From the NCBI RefSeq assembly GCF_024609325.1, contig NZ_JANHMQ010000001.1, forward strand, positions 1,364,001 to 1,428,000: a stretch of 64,000 nucleotides of DNA, given 5' to 3'. Below, piece by piece: positions 54,252-61,436 of this stretch. The stretch comes from Geothrix fuzhouensis. Lineage in GTDB: Bacteria; Acidobacteriota; Holophagae; Holophagales; Holophagaceae. The notes below the pieces were generated by a model that had not been told where the DNA came from, made no database searches, and saw only the letters and a list, made by a program, of their open reading frames with translations. The translations under genes and the position numbers were made by a program. Each line of letters begins with the position of its first letter. The first letter of the stretch is position 1.

Positions 54252-54977
54252 ATGACCACCCGCATTGACGAAATCGCCGATGGGATCTTCCGCATCAGTA
54301 CGGCGGTCCCCATCTCCGCCATCCCAGGCGGCTTCACCTTCAACCAGATCCTCATCCGGGACGAAGCGCCGCTGTTGTTCCATACGGGCCTGCGCGGTCT
54401 CTTGGATGCCACCCGGACCGCCATCGAGCGGGTGTTGCCGGTCGACTCGCTGCGCTACCTGGCCTACTCCCACTTCGAGGCCGACGAGTGCGGAGCCATG
54501 AACGACTTCCTCGCGCTCGCGCCGGCCGCGGTCCCCTTGTGCAGCCGGGTGAGCGCCATGGTGTCGATGGGGGACGTGGCCGACCGGCCGCCCCACGCCA
54601 TGGGGGATGGGGAGGAGCTGGACCTGGGGCGCCACCGGATTCAGTGGCTGGACACCCCCCACGTGCCCCACGGGTGGGATGCCGGGCTGCTCTGGGTATC
54701 CACCACTCGCACGCTCTTCTGCGGCGACCTGTTCACCCAGCCCGGCGCGGACCTCCCGCCGATCACCGAAGGGGACATCCTCGGCCCCAGCGAGGCCATG
54801 CGCGCAGGCATGGACTACTACGCCTGCCGGAACAAGGCCCGGGCCACCCTGGCCCGCCTGGCGGACCTGCGGCCCCACACCCTCGCCACCATGCATGGCA
54901 GCTCCTTCCGCGGCGACGGTGCGGCCCTGCTGCAGGCCCTCTCGGTGAGTCTGACGGAGCCAACGGGCGTCCGCTGA
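54252..54977 (+). CDS. MBL-fold diiron protein (ODP/flavodiiron-like, lone domain)
   Basis: 241 residues. H74-x-E76-x-D78-E79 (YSHFEADECG), H137 (TPHVPHGWD), D159 (LFCGDLF) and H215 (TMHGSS) reproduce the metal ligands of flavodiiron proteins and oxygen-binding diiron proteins, with Glu in the place of the usual second His of HxExDH. The flavodoxin domain of NO/O2 reductases is absent. This suggests an oxygen or NO sensor or carrier rather than a stand-alone reductase. Downstream of two strong hairpins is a convergent OmpW gene. Confidence 0.8.
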   Translation: MTTRIDEIADGIFRISTAVPISAIPGGFTFNQILIRDEAPLLFHTGLRGLLDATRTAIERVLPVDSLRYLAYSHFEADECGAMNDFLALAPAAVPLCSRVSAMVSMGDVADRPPHAMGDGEELDLGRHRIQWLDTPHVPHGWDAGLLWVSTTRTLFCGDLFTQPGADLPPITEGDILGPSEAMRAGMDYYACRNKARATLARLADLRPHTLATMHGSSFRGDGAALLQALSVSLTEPTGVR

Positions 54978-55004
54978 ACACGGAGGCGCAGAGCGCCCGC
55001 AGGT

Positions 55005-55074
55005 CCCTGCCACGCCTGCGTGGCAGGGGGAACCCAGGACAGCAAGCCAAGATCCGGCTCAGCCGGATCTTGGC
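55005..55074. terminator. Two hairpins after the diiron MBL gene
   Basis: CCCTGCCACG/CGTGGCAGGG (55005-55014 and 55019-55028, 4-nt loop) and GCCAAGATCCGGCT with its complement (55046-55059 and 55061-55074) form two stable stems in the gap between convergent genes. The second is the likelier terminator; neither has a U run. Confidence 0.6.
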
Positions 55075-55119
55075 GCGGGGGCCCGGGGGTGTGCGCGCAG
55101 CGCGGAACCCCCGGACAGG

Positions 55120-55734
55120 TTAAAACCGATAACCGACGCCCACGCCGTACAGCATGGGGTCTACTTTCACGGTGGTGACCTTGGCGCCGGTGGCGGCGAC
55201 CTTCACATCGCTCCTGATCTGCACGTATTTCACGTCGAGGTTCATGAAGCAGTTCTTGGCCACCTGGAAGTCCACGCCAGCCTGCGCGGCCAGACCCACG
55301 CTGCTCTTGTCCAGGTCCAGCGCGCCATCCGCCAGCTTCACGTCAGAAATGAGGGTCAGGTTCAGACCCGCGCCGACGTAAGGATTCACGGTCCGGCCCG
55401 GAAGGAAGTGCCACTGCGCCGTGAGGGTGGGCGGCAGCTCCTTGAAGGTGCCGATCTTGGTGCCCGACAGGGTGACGTCATGCTTCTGGGGCACCGTGAG
55501 CACCAGCTCCGCGGCGAAGTTCGGCGTGAAGAAGTAGCTGAAGTCCACCTCGGGGATGGTCTTCGAGCTGACGTGGATGGCGTCGGCAGGGAGGCCGGAG
55601 GCCGCGTCGGACTTGTCGGCGGGCTGGAGGGAGACAGCGCGCAGGCGCACCATCCACGGGCCCTCCTGGGCCTGAAGCGGGGCAGAGCTCAGCAACCCGG
55701 CGGCCAGAGCCACCGGCAGGATGAGGGACTTCAT
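55120..55734 (-). CDS. ompW: OmpW family outer-membrane protein
   Basis: 204 residues. Signal peptide MKSLILPVALAAGLLSSAPLQA, then an eight-stranded barrel pattern: WMVRLRAVSLQPADKSD, FSYFFTPNFAAELVLTVPQKHDVTL, TAQWHFL, PYVGAGLNLTL, and a C-terminal GVGVGYRF with terminal Phe. The OmpW family forms small hydrophobic channels. ATG 55734 follows AAGGAGAT. An N-terminal extension in the frame is not part of the protein. Confidence 0.9.
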   Translation of the reverse strand: MKSLILPVALAAGLLSSAPLQAQEGPWMVRLRAVSLQPADKSDAASGLPADAIHVSSKTIPEVDFSYFFTPNFAAELVLTVPQKHDVTLSGTKIGTFKELPPTLTAQWHFLPGRTVNPYVGAGLNLTLISDVKLADGALDLDKSSVGLAAQAGVDFQVAKNCFMNLDVKYVQIRSDVKVAATGAKVTTVKVDPMLYGVGVGYRF

Positions 55735-55835
55735 GGGACATCTCCTTGGCATCGCCCCGGAAGCGGGGCATGGGACACAAAGGCCCCCCCACCCCGCCAT
55801 GGGACGGGGAGCCGGTTTACACGCGATGGATCAGG

Positions 55836-56861
55836 TCAATAGGCAGGGCCGCGGGACACGCTTTCGGCAGTTACCGTGTCCCGGAACTTCAGGTAGACCC
55901 AGAGCTGGTAGCCGATCACCACGGGCAGGAAGCAGAGCACCACGCCCAGCATGATCTTCAACGTCAGCGGACTGGAGGCGGCATTGAAGGCGGTCACCGA
56001 GGCTGCGGGGTCCAGGCTGGAAGGCAGCAGGTTGGGGAACAGCCCCGCCACACCGAAGAGCACCGCGCCCAGGATGAGGGCGGAAGATGCGAACCAGGCC
56101 TTCCACCAGGCGCCCTTGGCGGCGAACACCCTTAGCGAGAGCAGGCCCGCCACCGCCAGCAGCGGCAGGACCAGCAACAGGGGCTTGGCCAGCACGTTCT
56201 GCCAGAGCCGAGTGCTGAACCAGGTCATGGCGAGGAAGGCCACGGCCACCACTGCTTCCACCAGCCACAGCGACGTGGCGAAGCGCCCGGCGCGCGCCTG
56301 CAGCTCGCCCTCGGTGCGGGTGGTCAGCCACAGGGCGCCGTGCACGGCGAAGATCAGCACGAAGAGCACGCCGCCGAGCAGGCCGTAAGGGTTCAGCAGG
56401 GTGAACAGGTTGCCGTGGAAGATGCCCGCGGCATCCAGGGGCAGGCCCGCGAAGATGTTGGCGAAGGCCACGCCCAGCAGCAGCGCGGGCAGGAAGGAGC
56501 CCACCACCAGGCAGGTGTCCCAGGTGGCGCGCCAGGCCTGGCTGTCCTCCTTACCCCGGAACTCGAAGGCCACGCCCCGCAGGATCAGCGCGAAGAGCAG
56601 CAGCATCAGTGGCGTGTAGAGGCCGGAGAACATGATGGCGTAGGCCCGCGGGAAGGCCGCGAAGGTCACGCCGCCCGCCGTGATGAGCCACACCTCGTTG
56701 CCATCCCAGAAGGGGCCCATGGCGTTCACCAGGATCCGCTTCTCGGTTTCATTTTTCGCCAGGAAGGGGAAGAGGGTCCCCAGGCCCAGATCGAAGCCGT
56801 CGAGCATGAAGTAGACGGCCCAGGCCACTCCCCAGATCACGAACCAGATGGTCTCGAGCAT
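55836..56861 (-). CDS. cydB: Cytochrome bd oxidase subunit II CydB
   Basis: 341 residues, membrane subunit with about eight helices. Starts LETIWFVIWGVAWAVYFMLDGFDLGLG, the CydB signature (GFDLG), and contains GPFWDGNEVWLITAGGVTFAAFP. ATG 56861 has GGGAGG 5 bp upstream, a better start than the upstream in-frame GTG. It follows cydA by 11 bp. Confidence 0.95.
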   Translation of the reverse strand: MLETIWFVIWGVAWAVYFMLDGFDLGLGTLFPFLAKNETEKRILVNAMGPFWDGNEVWLITAGGVTFAAFPRAYAIMFSGLYTPLMLLLFALILRGVAFEFRGKEDSQAWRATWDTCLVVGSFLPALLLGVAFANIFAGLPLDAAGIFHGNLFTLLNPYGLLGGVLFVLIFAVHGALWLTTRTEGELQARAGRFATSLWLVEAVVAVAFLAMTWFSTRLWQNVLAKPLLLVLPLLAVAGLLSLRVFAAKGAWWKAWFASSALILGAVLFGVAGLFPNLLPSSLDPAASVTAFNAASSPLTLKIMLGVVLCFLPVVIGYQLWVYLKFRDTVTAESVSRGPAY

Positions 56862-56872
56862 GATCGCCTCCC

Positions 56873-58192
56873 TCACTTCACGACCGCGGGCGCGGCTTCA
56901 GGGCCCTTGCGGGCGAACTTGAACAGCAGGTAGAAGTCCACGGCGCCCAGCAGCGCGTAGACGAGGAAGAAGGCCACCAGCGACGTGCCCACCTGGGACA
57001 GGGCGATGGGCGAGACCGCATCCGAGGTCTTCATCAAGCCGTAGACAATCCACGGCTGGCGGCCCAGTTCCGCGAGGGTCCAGCCCAATTCATTGGCCAG
57101 GTAGGGCAGCGGAATCAGCCAGGGCAGCACGCGCAGGAAGCCCGTGCGCGATTCGATCTGCTCCCGCTTCAACCAGGCGTAAAGCCCCACGGCCAGGAAG
57201 AGGAAGGCCAGGCCCACCATGGCGCGGAAGCTGAGGAACACCGGCAGCACCGGCGGGCGCTCGGAAGCGGGGTAGTCCTTCAGCCCCTTCACCTCGCCGG
57301 CAGTGGAGTAGGTGGCCATCAGGCTGAGGCCGCTGGGCACGGACAGGCTCTGCACGGTGTTGCGCTCGTTCTTCGCGTCGGGCCAGGCGATGAGGTTCAT
57401 GGGCACGTTCCGGCCCGTCTCCCAGTGGGCCTCCATGGCTGCCAGCTTGGTGGGCTGGGCCTTGCCCAGGATCTCGGCGTTCATGTGGCCCTGGGCGATC
57501 TCGAACAGGGCGAAGATCAGCGTCCAGGCGGCGGCGATGCGGAAAGACTTCTTGAAGAAGGCCGTCTCATGCTTGCGGAGCAGGTGCCAGGCCGAGGTGC
57601 CCAGGACGAAGAAGCCGGCCGTGAGGTAGGCGCCGCCCAGGGTGTGGATGAACTCGAGGATGGCGAAGCGCTGGGTGATGACCGCGAGGAAATCCGACAG
57701 CTCCGCGCGGCCGTTGCGCAGCGCGTAGCCCACGGGATGCTGCATCCAGGCGTTGGCCACCAGAATCCAGAAGGCCGAGATATTGGAGGCGATGGCCACC
57801 AGCCAGATCGTCACCGCATGCGACTTCTTCGACAGCTTGTCCCAGCCGAAGTACCACACCGCGATGAAGGTGGATTCCAGGAAGAAGGCAGCCGTAGCCT
57901 CGATGGCCAGCAGCGAACCGAAGATGTCACCCACATAGGCGGAGTAGCGCGACCAGTTCGTGCCGAACTGGAACTCCAGCGTGATGCCCGTGACGATGCC
58001 CACGGCGAAGTTGATGAGGAAGAGCTTGCCCCAGAATTTCGTCATGCGCTTGTAGTCCTCGTCGCCGGTGCGCACGTACTGCGTCTCCATGATGGCGACG
58101 AGCATCGAGAGCCCCAGCGTCAGGGGCACGAACAGGAAGTGGAAATAGGTGGCGACCGCGAATTGCAGGCGCGACAGGGCTAGGACATCCAA
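56873..58192 (-). CDS. cydA: Cytochrome bd oxidase subunit I CydA
   Basis: 439 residues, quinol-oxidising and haem-binding subunit with high oxygen affinity. RLQFAVATYFHFLFVPLTLG holds the haem b595 His19-type ligand, EFIHTLGGAYL the b558 His, and GRQPWIVYGLMKTSDAVSP the C-terminal conserved block. The Q-loop (GHMNAEILGKAQPTKLAAMEAH) is short, as in the CIO-type short-loop subfamily. AAAGGAGG precedes the ATG. Part of the rrf2-cydAB operon. Confidence 0.95.
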   Translation of the reverse strand: MDVLALSRLQFAVATYFHFLFVPLTLGLSMLVAIMETQYVRTGDEDYKRMTKFWGKLFLINFAVGIVTGITLEFQFGTNWSRYSAYVGDIFGSLLAIEATAAFFLESTFIAVWYFGWDKLSKKSHAVTIWLVAIASNISAFWILVANAWMQHPVGYALRNGRAELSDFLAVITQRFAILEFIHTLGGAYLTAGFFVLGTSAWHLLRKHETAFFKKSFRIAAAWTLIFALFEIAQGHMNAEILGKAQPTKLAAMEAHWETGRNVPMNLIAWPDAKNERNTVQSLSVPSGLSLMATYSTAGEVKGLKDYPASERPPVLPVFLSFRAMVGLAFLFLAVGLYAWLKREQIESRTGFLRVLPWLIPLPYLANELGWTLAELGRQPWIVYGLMKTSDAVSPIALSQVGTSLVAFFLVYALLGAVDFYLLFKFARKGPEAAPAVVK

Positions 58193-58227
58193 GGTGTCCT
58201 CCTTTCAGGGGGGTATGAGTGGGAGCG

Positions 58228-58707
58228 CTAGGAGACAGTACAGGCCGACGCGGCCTTCCGGACGGCGGCGTGGCGGGAGAGGTGGGCGGCGAGGTGCGCC
58301 TCGGAATCGCGGGCCAGGGCGTCGAAGCGCACCCCGGCCAGGTGGTCCTCCAGGGCCTTGGTGGCGGCGGCCCAGGCGGCCTGCACGGGGCAGCCGTTCG
58401 ACAGGGGGCAGATGTGCTTGCCGTCGAGGCACTGGTTGAGGAAGATGCCGCCCTCCACCGCCTCGATGACGTCGAGCAGCGAGATCTCCGATGCCGGCCG
58501 TGCCAGGCTGATCCCGCCACCCGTGCCCCGCACCGTATGGAGGATGCCCGCCTTGACGAGGCTGCCCGCCAGCCGGCGCACGAAAGCCACCGGCAGCAGG
58601 CGGAGCTTGGAGATCTCGGCGATGGATACCCGGGCGTCCGCCTCAAGGGCGGCGAGGTGCAGCACGAGCCGCGCCGCGTAATCCGTCTGCCGGGAGATGC
58701 CGATCAT
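58228..58707 (-). CDS. Rrf2 family FeS transcriptional regulator
   Basis: 159 residues. Winged HTH start ISRQTDYAARLVLHLA, recognition region AEISKLRLLPVAFVRRLAGSLVKAG, RGTGGGISLARP, and cluster ligands C93, C100, C106 (spacing x6, x5), near IscR/NsrR but not identical to either. First gene of the cydAB operon, so the regulator probably controls the oxidase and itself. Acts as NO or redox sensor by analogy with NsrR. GAGGT precedes the ATG. Confidence 0.9.
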   Translation of the reverse strand: MIGISRQTDYAARLVLHLAALEADARVSIAEISKLRLLPVAFVRRLAGSLVKAGILHTVRGTGGGISLARPASEISLLDVIEAVEGGIFLNQCLDGKHICPLSNGCPVQAAWAAATKALEDHLAGVRFDALARDSEAHLAAHLSRHAAVRKAASACTVS

Positions 58708-58734
58708 GAAGACCTCGAATGTGACCGATTCGCT

Positions 58735-58779
58735 AACATTACCGATCTGGTAACGTTGGTCAACACCTTGAGGTCAACA
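58735..58779 (-). promoter_or_regulatory. rrf2-cydAB promoter with operator in the spacer
   Basis: On the minus strand TTGACC (58763-58758) and TAATGT (58741-58736) are 16 bp apart. The spacer is an imperfect palindrome, AACATTACC (58735-58743) and GGTAACGTT (58749-58757) with 5 bp between, 8 of 9 pairs. A second TTGACC copy at 58777-58772 makes a direct repeat GGTCAACA (58758-58765, 58772-58779). This geometry fits repression by the Rrf2 product. The region 58780-58887 is AT-rich and holds no gene. Confidence 0.65.
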
Positions 58780-58887
58780 ATTTAAAGGACTAAATCATCT
58801 CTTTTTCTTTAAATTATTTTATTACACCAATTGATTTCATTAAATTTTTGCGGCGAATGAATGCTCCAACCGGGGAGGAGGCCGGCC

Positions 58888-59337
58888 TCAATCCAGCCGC
58901 TGGAACAACAGCGCGTCTTCGCCGTCGGAATAGTACCGGTGCCGCCGTCCGCACAATTCCCAATTACAGGCTTCGTAGAGGCGGAGGGCCGAAGCGTTGG
59001 TGGGCCGCACTTCCAGGAAGAGGTGGACGAGGCCTTCCGCCGCCAGATCGCACTGGCAGGCCTCCAGCAGGACGCGGCCCAGGCCCTGGCCCTGCGCCTC
59101 GGGGGCCACGGCGATGCGCAGCAGCTCCGCCTCCCCCGCGGCGGGCACCCGCGACCAGCGGGCGAAGGCCACCTCGGGGATCACCCACAGGGCCTCGTGG
59201 GGGGACAGGCCCGTCCAGGCATCGCCGAAGACCAGCCGGTCCAGGCGCACGACCCACTCCGGCAGCGGCTCGCCCTCCGCCAGCCGGTGAACCTCACCCT
59301 CCGGCCGCCAGCGGCCGGGCTTCCGCCGCGGCTTCAT
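58888..59337 (-). CDS. rimI: Ribosomal protein N-acetyltransferase RimI
   Basis: 149 residues, GNAT fold. The acetyl-CoA pyrophosphate motif is LLRIAVAPEAQGQGLGRVLLEAC, followed by FLEVRPTNASALRLYEACNWELCGRRHRYY, spread over the C-terminal half. Acetylates N-termini such as S18. The ATG overlaps the tsaB stop (ATGA), a typical tsaB-rimI pair. Confidence 0.9.
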   Translation of the reverse strand: MKPRRKPGRWRPEGEVHRLAEGEPLPEWVVRLDRLVFGDAWTGLSPHEALWVIPEVAFARWSRVPAAGEAELLRIAVAPEAQGQGLGRVLLEACQCDLAAEGLVHLFLEVRPTNASALRLYEACNWELCGRRHRYYSDGEDALLFQRLD

Positions 59338-60032
59338 CGCGCCACGCCCCTCCGCAACGCCTCGGACAGATGGGCGGCGGCGTGGGGGAAGTTCACCTCG
59401 GCGTCGGTCTCCCGCAGGTAGAAGGGCGTCAGCGGGGACTCCGGGGCGCCTTGCGCCACGCGCCGGGCCAGGGCCACCAGGCCCGCCAAGGTGGCGGCGC
59501 CCTCGTCGGCCAGGGAGATTCGCCCCGTGGGCAGTACGGCCTCCGCCCGGGGCGCGAAAGCCTCCGGCGCCCACCAGGGCTCGTCGCCCAGACGCTCGGG
59601 CAGCGTGGTCAGGGGCTGCTTGGCGGCGGCTTCCGTGGGCCCGTCTTCTTCCCAGCGCTGCTGGAAGGCCTCGCTGCGCTGACCGTCCAGCAGAACCCAG
59701 CAGGGCCCGGCCACGCCCGCCTGGCGCAGCGCCTCGGCCCGCAGGGCGAAGGCCGAAAAGCCCCAGGTCGGCAGGCCCGTGACGCCAAAGCCCTCGGCCG
59801 TGGCCACGCCGATGCGCAGGCTGGTGAAGCCGCCGGGGCCCAGACAGGCCGCCACCCCCGACAGGTCCCGCGGGACGGCCCCGGCCTCGGCCATGAGCTC
59901 GTCCAGGGTGGGAATCAGCCGCTCACTGTGCCCCCGGCCCACGCCCGACAGCACCCGCCGGGCCCACACCCGCTCGCCCCGGATCAGGGCCAGGTGCAGG
60001 ATTTCCGTGGTGGTGTCGAGGGCGAGGAGCAT
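59334..60032 (-). CDS. tsaB: tRNA threonylcarbamoyladenosine protein TsaB
   Basis: 232 residues. MLLALDTTTEILHLALI (ASKHA start), RGHSERLIPTLDELMAEAG, and GPGGFTSLRIGVATAEGF are the conserved family blocks. Works with TsaD and TsaE in making t6A37 of tRNAs. The ATG at 60032 gives the family start; a longer in-frame start lacks support. Confidence 0.93.
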   Translation of the reverse strand: MLLALDTTTEILHLALIRGERVWARRVLSGVGRGHSERLIPTLDELMAEAGAVPRDLSGVAACLGPGGFTSLRIGVATAEGFGVTGLPTWGFSAFALRAEALRQAGVAGPCWVLLDGQRSEAFQQRWEEDGPTEAAAKQPLTTLPERLGDEPWWAPEAFAPRAEAVLPTGRISLADEGAATLAGLVALARRVAQGAPESPLTPFYLRETDAEVNFPHAAAHLSEALRRGVAR

Positions 60033-60061
60033 GGGATCAGTGTACAGGTGGGCCTGAGCCG

Positions 60062-60099
60062 AACGCGAAGCGGCGGCCAAATGGCCGCCGCTTCGCGTT
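60062..60099. terminator. Terminator between rpmB and tsaB
   Basis: AACGCGAAGCGGCGGCC with its exact complement, a 17-bp stem closed by an AAAT loop. It follows rpmB on the minus strand and insulates the tsaB-rimI pair. The short A/T base gives only a weak U run. Confidence 0.8.
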
Positions 60100-60110
60100 T
60101 GTGCCTGACG

Positions 60111-60302
60111 TTAGACCGCCTTCAGGACCTTGCCGGCCTGGATGCAGGAGGTGCAGACGCGCAGCCGCTTGGGGGCGCCGCCCACCAGGGCGCGCACGCG
60201 CTGGATGTTCGGGTTCCACCGGCGCTTGGTGACGTTGTTCGAGTGGGAGACGTTGTTCCCGAACTGGGGCTTCTTACCGCAGATTTCGCATTGACGAGAC
60301 AT
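60111..60302 (-). CDS. rpmB: 50S ribosomal protein L28
   Basis: 63 residues. [23 protein letters not shown] is the L28 start region, followed by [16 protein letters not shown] and CTSC form a zinc knuckle (C+ form). ATG after GAGG. Monocistronic. Confidence 0.97.
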   Translation of the reverse strand: MSRQCEICGKKPQFGNNVSHSNNVTKRRWNPNIQRVRALVGGAPKRLRVCTSCIQAGKVLKAV

Positions 60303-60437
60303 GGGAACCTCACGAACCAAAGATGAAAACAACCAAGAGAACCAGTGTAGCCGTGCGGGGAGGGAAAGCAAGGGGAAAGCCCTTGCGCTCCACCACTTCA
60401 GGTGGCCAGGATAGCCTCCATCCTACCGGACCCCTGC

Positions 60438-61286
60438 ATGGACCTCGCCCTCTGGGCCCTCGCCTTCACCGTGTTGGACTGGCCGGAACGCCAGAAGGCC
60501 GCGGCCTGGGCGGCCCTCCAGGCCGAAGTCGAGCCCACCCTGACCGCGACGCAGGCCGACACCCTGGCCCACCTGGCGTCCGACCTGCCCCGCCGCCGCC
60601 AGGAGGCCCTGGACCGGGGGGCCCGCCTGCTGCTGCCGGGGGATCCGGGGGTGGACGCCCTGCTGGCGCCCCTGCCCTACCCCGTGGCCCTCTGGGTGCG
60701 GGGGACGCTGCCGCCCGAAGGCGGCCACCGCCTTGCCATCGTGGGCAGCCGGGTGGCCAGCCGGCGCGGGCTGGAGCGCACCCGGGCCTGGGCCAAGGCG
60801 CTCACGGAGGCTGGCGTGGCCGTGCTCTCGGGCCTGGCCCGGGGCATCGATGGCGCCGCCCATGTGGGAGCCCTGGAGGCCACCACCGGCCTGGCCGCGA
60901 CCTGGGGGGTCATGGGTTCGGGGCTGGATCATCCCTATCCCCCGGAACACCGCGTCCTCATGGACCGCATGGTGGCGACCGGGGGCGGGGTCATCACCCC
61001 CTTTCCGCCCGAGGCGCCCCCCCGGAAATGGCACTTCCCCCGGCGCAACTGGCTGCTGGCGGCGTGGTCGGAGGGCGTCCTCGTCACCGAGGCCCGGCTG
61101 CGATCCGGTTCCCTGGTCACGGCCCGCCTCGCCCTCGACCTCGGCCGCGAGCTCTGGGTCTGCCCCGGGTCACCGGAAGATCCTTCCGCCGAGGGTCCAA
61201 ACGCCTTGCTAAGGGAAGGCGCCGCACGCATTTGCCTATCACCTGCCGACCTGCTCGAAGACCTTGGCCCTACCCCGGTCACTTGA
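60438..61286 (+). CDS. dprA: DNA processing protein DprA
   Basis: 282 residues, shorter than the family's 290-380. The Rossmann-like core is complete: LAIVGSRVASRRGLERTRAW, SGLARGIDGAAHVGAL, GSGLDHPYPPEHRVLMDRM, and GSLVTARLALDLGRELWVCPG, the last two conserved blocks. The C-terminal winged-helix domain is missing. Loads RecA on incoming single-stranded DNA in transformation. Start uncertain: ATG 60438 is used, GTG 60402 is also possible. Confidence 0.88.
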   Translation: MDLALWALAFTVLDWPERQKAAAWAALQAEVEPTLTATQADTLAHLASDLPRRRQEALDRGARLLLPGDPGVDALLAPLPYPVALWVRGTLPPEGGHRLAIVGSRVASRRGLERTRAWAKALTEAGVAVLSGLARGIDGAAHVGALEATTGLAATWGVMGSGLDHPYPPEHRVLMDRMVATGGGVITPFPPEAPPRKWHFPRRNWLLAAWSEGVLVTEARLRSGSLVTARLALDLGRELWVCPGSPEDPSAEGPNALLREGAARICLSPADLLEDLGPTPVT

Positions 61287-61324
61287 CAAACCTCTGCCCT
61301 TAGGTTCCATCCTTAGGGGCCGTT

Positions 61325-61355
61325 CAGGGCAGCCAGCGTTTTTCTGGCGGCCCTG
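61325..61355 (+). terminator. Hairpin between dprA and topA
   Basis: CAGGGC-A-GCCAG pairs with CTGGC-G-GCCCTG around a T-rich 7-nt loop (CGTTTTT). It lies in the 150-bp gap after dprA. It may terminate dprA or belong to the topA leader. No other gene is seen. Confidence 0.45.
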
Positions 61356-61436
61356 ATTCGGCGCCTTCTGCCGCCACTCTGTTTGAGACGGAAACATGGT
61401 TTTGACGTGGCGGCTTAGCCCCCTAGGAGTTCCCCC

